A stretch of DNA of 64,000 nucleotides from Phaeosaccion multiseriatum (lineage: Eukaryota > Ochrophyta, other classes). The stretch is from assembly GCA_965112735.1 (NCBI GenBank), contig OZ218953.1:3844001-3908000 (forward strand), in the 5' to 3' direction. Numbering within the stretch: position 1 is the stretch's first letter; the number at the start of each line of letters is the position of its first letter. Both the position numbers and the translations under genes were made by a program. The notes beneath the pieces were generated by a model. That model ran no database searches. It was not told where the DNA came from and saw nothing but the letters and a program-made list of their open reading frames with translations. Positions 34,503 through 46,282 of this stretch are shown here, one piece after another.

Positions 34503-37500
34503 ATGAGTGTATCCTGGAGGGCACTTGCCCTCGTTTTCTTATCATCTACGGCTGCGTTTGTGTTGGGAGTGACGACCCAGCGGCTCCTCCTTCTTCAAAG
34601 GACAGAGAAGACGGACGAGCCCAAGTTGAGCAAGAGGGCGCAGCGTAAGGAGAAGAGAAGGAAGAAAGATGAGGCTGAGAAGAATGGGGATCGCACCGCT
34701 CTTGGCTCTGTCGAGAGTGATTTGGCGAGAATGGAGAAGAAGAGGAGGAAAGCTTTGGAGCGCTCACAGAGCCGCAAAGATTGTGCCCTTGATGAGTTGG
34801 TCAAGAATGCTTCGGACTCCTTGGGTTTATCAACAGCAGTGAGTGAGGGGGTCGAAGGAGATAGAAGCGTTTTTGGGGGCTGGCCTTTCTCTTATCCAAG
34901 CCTTGCAGCGCAACCCCGTGTTCATTGTGAGCGTCGGCGACCCTCCCCCTTCCTCTTTGTTCTCGTCGTCTCCACGCGCCCTTCTTTCCCCTCAGCTCGG
35001 CGATAACAGTTATGAGCAGCTCTTGGTGCTTCCTCGCGAGGTATACCTGGAACACGCTTGCCTGCCTACGCATGCGAAGTGCAAGGGAAAGTTGTTGTCT
35101 CTTGGACGGGTTAGGGAAGTGCTTAAGCAGCAGCAGGGATCAGCGTCGTCGAAGATACTATTCGTAAGCCACAGGTACGGCCAGAGGTATGAGGCGAAGC
35201 TCTTCAGCAGAGAGGTTAAGGCGAAGAGGTGGAGTGAAGCTGTTGCCTTGAATGAGGAGGGCTGCTTCCTACTGACAGAGCGACAGAGCCACATTCTTCT
35301 ATCCCTCAAGCCCTCCCCCCCCCCCTCTCGCAGATGGACGGAGGATGACTTGGCCGATACACAGCAGGGAGCCACCCACAGTATCGTTTCTGAATTCTTG
35401 ACGGAGCACGAGGAGTTTGGATTCGTGTGGATCGACACCGCCAGCGTTGCCAGTCTCGCCGGAGGGAAGGGCGCCGAGGGGGGGCAAGTAACGCAGTCCA
35501 TTTCCGAGCTACATTGCCCTATGTTGGCTCTTCTACGAGCCGACGCCCTCCTTCTTGTGCCGCAGAATGGAGCGGCCGGGCCGAGTTCCGATGGAGGGTA
35601 TGAGGACCTGGAGGGGTGCCTGGCTAGGGCATGGCCAGCGCTGGAGTTCTCGCTGTCCCAGCTGGGCGGAGACTGCCCCGTGCATGTGAGACTGCATGGG
35701 AAGATCCGAACGATGGACCCGGGGTAAGTAAGAGAGGAGAGAAGAGAGCACTCTCCCCTTCTTCCATCCATCCCGCATTTTCGCCGATGCCTCACACCTA
35801 CTTGGCCCGGGCGTTCCCCCTCCCCCCTCTTCCTGCCCACCACTGACTCAGCATGGCTTTCCAGGATTTTGTGCGCGGAGTGGTCGAGGAGGTGGGCTTG
35901 GCAGAGGCGGGAGGGGAAGATGCGTTGAGAAGCAACAATTGGCTGACCGCGAGAGACCCCATGCAAGTAAGTGCGTTGTCTCAGAGTAGGCTCTGATCTG
36001 TGCTGTGTCGCTCCGTCTGCTATCCGAGGGAAGGCGGGGCGTGCCCCATCTTGTCTTAGAGCGGGGAGGCGCACCCACAATGGCCTGCACCTGGCTGTGG
36101 ATATGACTGTGGATCAATCCATACGCAGTTAGACTTTCTGGACAGGCTCTTCATGGGCTGAGATGAACCGGTTCCACCTCCCCTACACCTCCCGATTCCC
36201 CACCCCGCCTCTTTCCCTTGAAAGGTCATGGCCGTCGCGAGAGACGAAGTCATGTCTGTGGGCAGTGCAGAGGAGACACAACGCCTCCTTCGAACCATGC
36301 TGGAGGCCGTAAGTTCCCCTCATGAGAGCAGCCTCGGGAATCGCGGCGATGGGTGTCCTCCCCGCCCCTCTGTTGAGACTTCTGTTGAGACCTCTTTTGA
36401 GCAGGCCTTTCCGGGTACAATCGCAGCGATGAGGAAGGCTGCACGGCCGCGAGACGGCGCGCTTGCGGCGTATCTGCTCCTCTCCGCTGTGTCGTGGACC
36501 AACCTCAAGCCGAAGCTTACCTACACGGACAATGTGGAGTGCCCAAAGGAGGTGAGGAGGACAGGTTCCATTCTCTCTTCAAGGCTCGACCATGAATGGG
36601 AGGACAAACGGCAAAGTGAGTAACTCTGTTGGCCCCTTTCCCCTCCGCCCTCGCAGATGACCTACCAGACCGTCGCGGTGGTGCGCTCCCCTTACAAGGA
36701 GCGCTTTGGGACTCCACGCCAGCCATTCGTGACTGCAGGAGTACTGCAGGGCAGGGAGCTGGAGGGACAGGTGCTGTTTCACAAGGGTCAGGGCTTCGAG
36801 GAGGCCCTCGAGGACTTGGAAGGTGCGTGGGATAAGAGGAGGCGAGAGGGGGCGATGTCAGTGCACGCGCAAGCAAGCACTTGGGGGTGTGGAGCTTGGG
36901 AGAGTTGTGCGGAGGGAAAACACACAATTGATGGGAGGTTTTTCTTGGTATGCATTCTTGTTTTGCCGTGGTCTGTTGTCTCTCTTCTGCCTGTGCTCCT
37001 TGCCTCTGCCTCTGAAGGGTTCGAGTATGTGTGGCTCGTCACGCACATGCACCTCAACAAGGGGTGGAGTCGCAAGGTGCGCCCGCCGCGCCTGCCAGAG
37101 AGGAAGGTGGGGCTCTTCGCCACTCGCTCGCCACACAGACCGAATCCACGTGAGTGTGCGCCTTTTACCCTTTTGGGCTGGCTGCCAACCCCCAGAAGAA
37201 GGGGATACACCGCAGAGGTCAAGTTCTTTCTGTGTGCTGTACAGCGTTGATTGCCCTTGATGCCTACGCTTCCCCCTTGACCCCTGACTCCGTCTCCCTT
37301 CTTCCCACTCTCGCAGTGGCGCTCTCCGCAGTGCGCATAACGTCGGTGGACGCGAGGCAAGGCATCATCAACGTGTCAGGCCTGGACCTCCTGGACGGCA
37401 CGCCCGTGCTGGTGAGACGAATTGCCCGACTTACCTTATTCTATCGCTATCGGCCAACACCTTTGCAGCAGCGGCGTGCTCGACTATCGCCTCAGCACAC

Positions 37501-37816
37501 ACGCTCTCTGTCTCTTATCTTGCTGACTTGCGCTCTTTCCCCTCTTCTGTGTGTCCTTCCCGCGCTTCCCCTCTCGCAGGACGTCAAACCGTACGTGCCA
37601 TATTGCGACAGCTTCTCGACCGCTAAATGCGGGTGGCTCGACGAGCTCGTCAGTAATGGCTCCTGCGAAGGGGGCGGAGAGGCGCCCCTCCACCACCACC
37701 ACCAGCAGCAGCAGCATGAGCAGCAAGCTGACTTCTTGGGTAGCTACAGCGTGGGGGCTGCGCTCGTGCAGCGGCAGCAACAGGAGCATGAACTGGCAGA
37801 GCATGAGCAGGAGTAG
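34503..37816 (+). CDS. TrmO tRNA methyltransferase fused to an N-terminal FVSHRW/WID domain
   Basis: Eleven exons (34503-34838, 34909-34926, 34996-35174, 35334-35723, 35852-35966, 36225-36308, 36405-36551, 36657-36822, 37018-37149, 37317-37411, 37580-37816) give 632 residues, every junction in phase. Residues 1-30 are a membrane anchor or signal peptide, then a Lys/Arg-Glu coiled coil. Residues ~170-300 contain ILFVSHRW, EFGFVWID and a later LLRADALLLVP strand, like TIR/HET-type domains. From residue ~424 the TrmO fold is complete: FGTPRQPF, PPRLPERKVGLFATRSPHRPNP, GLDLLDGTPVLDVKPYVPY. TrmO N6-methylates t6A37 in tRNA using SAM. Met424 could be the start of a separate TrmO gene, but exons before it join in phase. 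The His/Gln-rich tail is unique. Confidence 0.85.
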
Positions 37817-37878
37817 AACGAGCCATCCGTCGACGATCTGGTTGAGGAGGACTCCACGCGAGCCTCCGGAGCAGTGAC

Positions 37879-40644
37879 TCAGAGGAGGTCCCCTGTGGCC
37901 TTGTACTGTGACGGCACCTCACTTGCCTGACCTGCCACCTCGTTCGGACTACGTCCCCCCTCTCCCTTCCCTGCTGCTGGTGCCGCCGCCTGCTGTCGCA
38001 CGGGAATGGGGTGCAAGTCCACGTCGCCAGGACTGTCTTCTTCGGAGGAGCCGCCCGTGTCCATGGGGCTGAAGCCACGCATGCTGGAAAAGCAGCAGCA
38101 GCAGCAGTTGTCGTCGCAATTTTGACGCTTGTGCGCCATCTGTTGCGCAATCTCCTCCGGCTCCTTGCCAAGCGTCTCCGGCGCAAAGTGGTAAATGAAC
38201 AACAAGCCTGGGATGGGGTGCCGTACCGTACAGCCGCACGATCAAACAAGGAACAGCAGAGTGCCAGAGCGTCAAAATACGAGGCGGAGATGAGCCAACG
38301 CCGCCCAATCAAGTACTTAAGTACTACGTAGTATAAGGCATGCATCATCATCATCACCATCATTATCATCATCACCACCATCATCCCGTCTTGGTGTGGT
38401 ATGGGGTAGGGTGGTGGCTTCAGTTCGAGGCTCTCACCTAAGAGGCTCAAGATGGACATGCCAAAAAAAGTAGCAGCCTCGCCCACGGCATGCAGACAGC
38501 CGAGGAAGCGGACCGTCACGGCGAAGTTGAAGAGCCAATTTGCCGTCAGCGATATCCCAATCGCCCTGACACGCACAGAGACCAAGAGTACACCGACAAC
38601 AGAAAGCAGCAGTTGGTGATACAGCAGCGCTGGTGAAGGGCATCGAAGATTGGGGCGAGGGAGACAGGCGGAGACGGAAAGAGGGAGAGAACAATTCATT
38701 AGGCAACAATGGTGTTCACGTCACACGACCCTTACCTTCCTCGTAGACTCGAAGGGAACATCTCACTGGTCAACAGCCACGTAATGGGCCCATCGCCTAA
38801 CGCGTACGCAGCCACAACACAGCAGCACCCCGCGAAGGCCAAAGCAGAGGCCGTGGTAGTGCCCCGTATGAAGGGGAGGAAGCTCATCCCTGTAACAGAT
38901 GAGGGCAAGGAGGAGAGGACGGAGGCGAGGCAGTAACGACAAACAAGTGCGTGTTTGTCGTACAACAAGAAATGTAAAGAGGGGTTTCTTCCATGGTTTG
39001 ACAGGAGCAAGTTGGCGCACTCCCTCCACTCACCGAGCACGCTCAAGCTGCAGGTCATGATAATCGAGCCCAGGAGGAGTAGTGTCCTCCGTCCAGCATG
39101 GTCGACCTTGAGCACAGCCACAGCCGTGAAAAACACCTGGAAAGGCAGGGCAGGGCAGGGTAGGGCAGTTGGTGATGTGAGGCAGGGCAGGGCGGTGCAG
39201 TGAAGGAAGCACGGGGGCAAAAGGGGGAGATCTAGAGGGAGAGCCCAATCCGTCTATTACCCCCCATCTCGCTTGGAAAGGACGACTTGCTCTTCTGCTT
39301 CCGAGCGATGAGTGTAACCCACCTTGACCAGACCGAGCCCGACAGTTGCGGCGTAGTTGCTCCCCTTTATGCCCGCCCTGGCGAACACCTCAGGTGCATA
39401 GTAAAGCACGTTGGCCTGTCCGGTCAGCTGCTGAACCATCATCAGCCCCAAGCCGACGAGCAGCTGCGGACGCCAATAACGGATGAGATCAATCGCATGT
39501 GCCCCGCCGCTAGCTTCTTGAGACTTGCGAATCCTCTCCGCCTCCGCTTCAACCAGACGAAGTGAGCGGTCCTGCTCTCCGTCTCCTCCTCGTCCCATTG
39601 CTGCTGGGTCCAAAGCATCCGTGCTTGACGCCGAGCTCGATAGAGGTCCGTTCTGCTCCCCCCTTCCACGGGCACCAGCAGCCCCACCAAGGCCTCCTTG
39701 TTCTGTTCCTCCCCCGTCTTCAGCTCCACGATATCCGTAAATCTCGTGCAGCACTCGCATGGCTGCTCGCTCTTGGCCGTGTTCAAAAAGCCAAGAGGGG
39801 CTCTCGGGAACAGTCTTCATTCCCAACAGCTGTAGCGCCGCCAACACGCCTGCCCTCGTATCATGGGCACAGTCGGGGATGAGAGGGTGAGGGCAGTGTC
39901 CTACGCTCCCATTGGTGCCCTTTAGCTCGGAAGGTACCTATATAACGTACTTGAGCCCTCCACACACACACACGCAAACGCACTGTACCTGTGAAGCCAA
40001 ACATGAATCGCCAGCCATCCGTGACGTCTCTCAGGAGGAAAGAGATGAAGAAGGACAGGAGGACGCCGACGCTTATCATGATCTCGTTCATGCTGACTAT
40101 TGCGCCTCGGACGCTATGCGGCGAAACCTGCAAGGCGGAGGTGGGGCAAGCCGCATGAGCTTGACTGCTGCATGTTCTCTGCCGGAGAGTGGGCTACGTG
40201 CTACCTTACCTCAGTCAGATAGGCGACGTCAGCTATAGCGCTGACCGACACCGCCACCCCGATCAGGAACCTCCCTACGAACAGCATCGGCAATCCCTGG
40301 GCAGCACATAAGAAAACTGTCCCGATGATGAAGCAGAAGTCCGTCAGCATGATCGCCCTGAGCCGGCCAAGCCGATCCGTAAGCAGCCCGCCCAAAGGTG
40401 CGCCTACGGTTGCTCCTACTAGAAGGGCGGACACAAAGAGGTCTTGTTGGAGAAAGGACAACCCCATTGACTCAGCGAGCTGAAAGTTCGCCCCGGCCAC
40501 AACTCCGAGGTCATAGCCGAAGAGTAGCCCCCCAATGCTACCGAATAAGGCGACTCGTACACAGAAGCGCTTCGCCTTGGGAGAGAGGTATGTATCCACC
40601 ACGGTCGTGTGTTCCGTAAAGGAGGGATTGGAGTAATTGATCAT
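37879..40644 (-). CDS. MFS sugar-porter family transporter
   Basis: Seven exons (40644-40210, 40127-39989, 39849-39323, 39136-39034, 38889-38736, 38565-38438, 38207-37879) give 604 residues, all phases matching. Sugar-porter signatures are present: GGLLFGYDLGVVAGA in helix 1, GGLLTDRLGRLRAI, VGRFLIGVAVSV, PESPSWLFEHG, QQLTGQANVLYYAPEVF, and PETLGKEPEE after the last helix. The family moves hexoses or polyols across membranes by uniport or proton symport. A ~60-residue Gly/Glu-rich insertion sits in the central loop. The C-terminus is a cysteine run (CDDNCCCCC) and an acidic tail. Its stop is 63 nt from the stop of the convergent TrmO gene, so the 3' UTRs must overlap. Confidence 0.9.
38344..38386. 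repeat. ATC/ATT trinucleotide run
   Basis: Imperfect (CAT)n lies in the MFS transporter intron 38437-38208. Confidence 0.85.
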
Positions 40645-40933
40645 GATCAACGATGTTGCCACAGCCGGTCTTTTCTTTCTCTCCGCTTTTCTTTGCAAGA
40701 ACAAAGTCAGGAAGTGTGGCGAAGCCAACACCGCCGTCCTCTACAGTATGTTGGATATATATCCTTTATGTTATATCCGGCTACCGCCCTCCTCCGCCCC
40801 ATACTCCTCCAAATCCACTGACTTACCGAGAAATTTCTCGCGCGATCCCTCCCCCCCCCCGAAGAGTACCACGAGTTGCTTACGACATAAGAACTCAGGT
40901 GCCCCAAGTGCATCTACTCTACCGAATAGCGAC

Positions 40934-43513
40934 ATGTCGAAGTTTCTGAAGGCTCTGGGCATGGCCTTTGATGAGAACAAGGTCGGTTTCTTCTCCTCTC
41001 TCCCAGCTTTAATCTCTCCGAACCCAACTCTCTTTTCTACAATCACCCTTCTCTTGCCTCTTTCTCCACGTCATTCCCCCCTCCTCCTCCTACAGACTAA
41101 GCCCACTTTAACTCTGTGTCTTTCTCTGTCTTCCTCCCCTCATTCATATGTCATCCTCTTTATTAGCTCTTTCTCCCCACCTCTTCTCTCGCGCCCTCTC
41201 TCTCTCCTTCAGGCCAAACCGAACCTGAAGATGAGCGTTCAGCGGTTGCGCATCCTCATTAATAAGAAGACGAACAATGTCAAGCGGAATAAGAACGAAA
41301 TCGCTTTGCTCCTGAGGGAGGGCAAGGAGGAGAAGGCGAGGATCAGGGTGGAGCAGGTCATCCGTGAAGAAAACACGATAGAGGCCTATGAGATTTTAGG
41401 TGGGTGATCAAGGGGAGAGGGGGGGGGGCAAAGGCCTTTCCATTCCTGGCTTCCCTGTGTACCTTTAGACCCCTCTTATCATCCACCCCCTTAGAGTGCT
41501 GTATCTGAGCCTCCCTCCAACCCTCCCCACCCCCCCCCCCGGCTTTAGATCTTCATTGCGAGCTACTGGCGGAGCGAATTCCCTACGTCGTCTCCGAGAA
41601 GGAGTGTCCGGAGGACCTGCGAGAGTGTGTGTGCACCCTCATGTGGGCCGCCAACAGGTCTGAAGTGCCGGAGCTGCAGGTGGTAAAGGTAAGCAGTGGA
41701 ACCCCGTGCAGCTTTCAGCAAGGCACACAAAGCGTTACAGTGAAGGGGGGGGATGAATGCGGGGGCGCTGCTCTTTTTCAAGAAGTTGGGCATAATGAGG
41801 AGCCATCTTGTCGAGTTTTCCTTCTCGACTTACCTCTTGTTGATGACCGCCCTCCTCTCGCCCCCTCGTCCACCCACCCCCCTCTGTGTGCCTCGCCCAC
41901 CTGCTTGCAGATTCAATTTGGTGAGTTCCGGAGCGAGGTAGTGGGACAGGGGGGAATGGGGTGGGGGGGGGGTCCGGCGATGGTTGTCCCCAATCGCGTC
42001 GATGGGACTCAACTTCGGCAAGAGAGTTGGCGGGGTGCATTGTAAGACCATGTTTTTCGCTGTACGCAGATGCTCATTTCTGTGAGATTGCCCACCCCGT
42101 TCTGATCATGTCAACGTTTTCTTGTGCCGACCTGACTTTCCCTCTTCCTCCACTGCGCCTCTCTGCGTCTCGTACAGGCAAGAAATACGGCAAGGAGTTT
42201 GTGGAAATGGCTGAGGGCAACGAGGGGGGCTGCGTGACGGAAAAGGTAGTGTACAAGCTCCGGGTGGACCCTCCTTCTGCTTCTTTGACGTACAAGACCC
42301 TGAAAGCGGTGAGTGCGTAAGGCTTGGACTTTGCCCGTCACGATGCTCACTCTCCATACCGAATGCTGCTGCTCTCCTCTCTGCCTCATCGCTTGAGCTC
42401 ACCCCTTGCCCATTTGGACGTGTCGCCTTTGTATGGTCCCTTTGTGGCGCCCCTCCCACAGATCGCAGACGAGTACGATATCGAATACTCCACATCCTAC
42501 AACATCGATTCTCCCTCCGAGATTCTTGCCTCCCCCTCCGGCGCAGTGCCCACGGCAATGGACTATAGCGAAGCGTACGGGGAGACAGGAGGCGGAGGCG
42601 GGGGGGGGGGCGGTGCGAGTTACAATGTGAGTAGTGCTGGGAGGCTGTCCGCGTCGTCCGCTTGCTTGGGGGATGAAAGGGCAATCGAGAGCGTTCGTGC
42701 CCGAGTCATACAGAAGGAAATGTCTAATGTCGTGGTCTGCCGTGTCTACCTTCATTTCACCAAATCTCGTGTGGCCCTGTCCGTATATACTTTCTAATCT
42801 GCGTGCAAGCAGAATGGCGGCCACGTGTGGGCGCCCGATGAAGCGGGTAAGATAGGGTATGTCGCACCAAGACCAGCGGCAGGAGCGACAGGAGGGCAGG
42901 GCCCTGCACATGCGCAGCAACAGGGGCACGATAGCGGCTACGATGCTGGAGGGTACGGCGGCCAAGCCGGGCCGCTTCCTCCTGCCTCTGCTGTAAATGG
43001 GGGGACGGGTGGCCCATTAACACCTTCCACACCAGGGATTCCTGTGGCGGAGCCAGTCATGCCCTTGCAGCCGCAGAGGACGCATTCCTTCTCTCTGCAC
43101 GACATCCCCTCGGCCCCAGGCGTTGAGGAGCAGCTACCGTCCTACCACGAGGCCATGGGTAGTGAGAAGGGTGCCGCCGAAGCAGCAGCAGCCGCCAAAG
43201 CGGAGACACCAGCAGCAGGTGAGCCGCGTGGTGGAGCGAGGGCGTCCTGAGAGGGGACAGATCCATATCGATGATCCAAGGACCCGCTGAGTGCTTTCTT
43301 TGCCATCTTCTTCGCCCCGAGATCGGTTTGCCCTGCTCTATTGCCTTGTGTGCTGATTGCTCCTGCTTGCTGCCCGTGCTCATCCTCCTCTCCCCCCGCC
43401 CTTTCGTCCGCCCCTCTCCTTGCTTACTTCCGCCAGAGGCGAAGCCGAAGAACGATGGGGGAGCTTCGATGGACGACTTGGCAGCACGCTTCGCAGCGCT
43501 GCACCGTAAATGA
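40934..43513 (+). CDS. IST1: IST1 homolog (ESCRT-III associated)
   Basis: Eight exons (40934-40981, 41213-41399, 41549-41688, 41911-41920, 42178-42308, 42462-42626, 42813-43218, 43437-43513) give 387 residues, all phases matching. The Ist1 domain spans residues 1-175: a KMSVQRLRILINKKTNNVKRNKNEI-type first helix, REENTIEAYEIL, then LHCELLAERIPYV and IQFGKKYGKEFV. IST1 regulates Vps4 and ESCRT-III in multivesicular body formation and cytokinesis. A long Gly/Pro-rich linker follows. The protein ends MDDLAARFAALHRK, a MIT-interacting motif of the type that binds VPS4 and other MIT proteins in animal IST1. Exon 4 is only 10 nt. The stop is 58 nt from that of the convergent gene. Confidence 0.92.
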
Positions 43514-43570
43514 GCCCTTCAGAACTGTTAACTTTGAGGTGTATAAACAATTCAAGGGTTGTATCTTATG

Positions 43571-43571
<1 letters not shown>

Positions 43572-43602
<31 letters not shown>

Positions 43603-44574
43603 CGCAGCTCTTTAAGCCTGGCAAGGGCCTGGGTCCGGTGCTGCAAAACCTGCTCCACGGCGGCGCTGATGTTTCTCTTCTTGGCGAGGGCCAAGTCTCG
43701 CCGTGCTTCCTCCCTGGCAATTCGCGCACGTAGCTCCCACGCGCCACTAGCTCGGCTTTTCGCCCCGCCTTGAGCTGCTGCAGGGGTACCTTCGTCTTTG
43801 TGCCGCTGGTGCTGCCCCCATGGCCATGTGTTCCCCGCCTCTAATTCGTTGCCGCTCTGCTCGTGCACACGCTGCTGCTGGTCCTGTTTGTCCTCGTCGT
43901 GCCGGTGTTGCTCCTGCCATATCCGCCCGTCTCCCGACTGCGCGCGATACGGTGGCGCAGTTTCAATGTACATTGAGCCGGCCCGTGTTGCTCGCCCCTC
44001 TCCCCGCCTCCGGCGCCTTCTCGTGCCGTTGCTGCTGCCAACACCCTTCCCAAGGCGCCCTGCCAAGTTCGACCATACCACTGCAGCGCCCTGGCTCGCC
44101 CCTTTCCAGGTTATGCCAGCCTTCTCGTCCGCCTTCTCGTCCGCCATTGCTTCATATCCAGGAGAAGCACTCGTCCCACTGCCGTCACCCGAAGCGACAC
44201 ATGTATTCCCCCACCACACCCCTATCCCCCTCATCTTGTGCATCTGACGGGACACGGATTGAAGGCGTTATGAGGGGGGCTAGGGTCTTTGTCGGGGAGG
44301 TTTCAACCACCTAGGAAAAACGTACCTGCTGCACGCGTTTGAGCTGCTGCTTCTCCTCCTTGGAAGCCGGGGGAAGAGCCGGGTCGGACAGCGCATTGTC
44401 CGATACCCAACCTGTGTCCTGCTCTCCTATATTCAATATCATTCTTACGCAAAAGCTGTTCCTTGCTTGATGAGATGTGCGAGGCAACCCACCCGCCACT
44501 TCACAGATGGCGAGAAGCGTATAGCCAATCCTCTTACCTTTTTTCCCTCCCGATCTCTCGATCATTTTAATCAT
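43572..44574 (-). CDS. Hypothetical protein with C-terminal coiled coil and polyQ end
   Basis: Three exons (44574-44538, 44465-44326, 44243-43572) give 282 residues with matching phases. The first exon is short and basic (MIKMIERSGGKK). Exon 2 ends in a charged helix (SKEEKQQLKRVQQ). The long last exon is disordered, with Arg and Gln/His-rich parts, and ends with a predicted coiled coil (ELRARIAREEARRDLALAKKR, then VLQHRTQALARLKELR) and eight Gln before the stop. I do not recognise a family. An alternative exon 2 acceptor in another frame is possible. The start is 153 nt from the divergent mL45-like gene. Confidence 0.45.
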
Positions 44575-44727
44575 AAAGCTTCTCCCTCTCCCTTCTCTTC
44601 CTTCTCCCTAGTACAGCCAACCCTCCTACATTTTATAAGCTCTCGCTCTCCATTCTCTTCATCTTCCTTCTCTTTCTTCTCCCTGCTCCTTTCTCCCTTC
44701 TCCTTTGAAGACCTTCCTCCCTTTCCT

Positions 44728-45901
44728 ATGAGGCGATTAGCCCTCTGCTCGCTCCGCGGGTACCCTCAGGGCTCCAGTCGGTGCCGCGGCTTCGGCGTCG
44801 AAAGAAGCCAAAGAAAAGAGATCAGCACGACGATTAAACAATGCGCATCTTCTGGCCGGATCCTTGACCCTTACATCCACCTGGACGAGGACCCGTCTCT
44901 TTTCAGCACGGAGGGCTTGAAGCTCAAAGCCTCGCGGATCCGCAGCCACGGGAAGTCCATGGTGGCTGCAGCGCACATCATGGTACGGGCAGAGGAAGTA
45001 GAAGTAGAAGCGGCCAAGAACGTTAATCCTTCATCCTTTCTCCTGTCCGACTCTTGTTTGTTTGCAGAAGTATGCCAAGGGATTCAAGGCCCAGGCATTC
45101 CCTCCCGTAGCGGAGGCGCTTTATGGCCAGGTGATGGAGGCCAATCGATTGGGCGACACCAGCCTCCTCGCTCCGGCTTGCACAGAGGGGCTCTACCAGG
45201 CCCTCAGCACCTCCTTTCTTCAACCCTCGAGACCAGCGGCGCGCGGGGTCGGGGGAGGGGGTGCATACGGTAAACGCCACAAAGGAAAGAGGAGAAGTCG
45301 TCCTACAAGTGGCCAAGGGAGTGGGGAAGGTGAGGGCGGAGGGGAGGAGAGACAGCTCGAACGTCGTACGGTGCTGCGCCTAATGGGGTTTGAGCAGAGG
45401 AGCAAGGTCTTGCAGATTCGCTACGCTTACACCACGAAAGGGGGGAGAATGACCAGCGGGCCTCTAAACAACATTGGTTGGGGACAAGTTACTTGCCAGA
45501 TCTTTTCTCGGAGGCGGAGAGTCCTTGTTGATTCGAAAGGAGAGGTGAGAGGGAGAGCGACGTACCATGGAGCTTGCAGGGAGGCTCACCCACTCTCACC
45601 CCCTCGCTCTTCTGCTGCTGCCTGTGAGTAGGAACACGAGCACGCCTTCTCGGAGGAGACTGCTGAGCTCACCAACCCCACCGTCGTGGTATTCGAGCTC
45701 GACTTTGCACGTGAGTCCCCAGCCCCCCTACCCCCCGACAAGTTACCATCAGCAGCACTCAAATCTGTCCGATTCCCTCTCTTACCACTTGTCGTGTCGC
45801 TCTCACTCGCAGGTGTGGACAGCGGGTGGAAGGTCGCGATGATGCAGGAGGTGGAGTGGACAGACAAGGATAGCCCACCCCCTGTTCATGCTCCCGCATA
45901 A
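44728..45901 (+). CDS. Tim44-like domain protein, probable mitoribosomal mL45
   Basis: Four exons (44728-44982, 45068-45544, 45632-45710, 45813-45901) give 299 residues, all phases matching. The N-terminus (MRRLALCSLRGYPQGSSRCR) is basic without acids, like a mitochondrial presequence. The order SRIRSHGKSMVAAAHIM, FPPVAEALYGQVMEANRLGD, LAPACTEGLYQAL, then RRTVLRLMGFEQRSKVLQIRYAYTT and VVVFELDFARVDSGWKVAMM fits the Tim44/mL45 NTF2-like fold. mL45 lies at the exit of the large mitoribosomal subunit near the inner membrane; Tim44 itself is part of the import motor. The lack of Tim44's long N-terminal coiled coil favours mL45. A Gly/Lys-rich loop (~residues 140-170) is inserted. The family call is moderate. 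Confidence 0.6.
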
Positions 45902-46282
45902 CGTAAAGGAGAGTATGTCTACATATATAACGAAAAAAAAAAAAAGTGAGAGGGTCTTTTCGCCCTCCTTTCTTATTTCAAGTCGCGTCTGGTGTCCCTC
46001 ACTTGTGGCCTGTCCTCGAGGGCCTCTGCTTTCGTGTGTGTGTGCAGTTCGCCCCCTTGTGCCTCCCTTTAGTTGTCCTACTTCTCTACTTCTCTCGAGT
46101 TGCTTTCCGAGTGTTTCTCAGCGATGCGGTACGAGCCACACACCGCCCTCGTCTGAGTTCCCTCTGCGCAGGTCAACACACCAAGATCCACGAGCCGAAC
46201 CCACTACCGCGTACTCTATACTTGCTCGTCTTGCGCTCAGCGATAGACGCTACTCCAGGCCTCTCTCCCTTCGCCGGACGCT
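45902..46282. other. Intergenic region between convergent genes
   Basis: Nothing coding is supported. There is an A13 run near 45933 and otherwise pyrimidine-rich sequence. It must hold both 3' UTRs. Confidence 0.5.
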
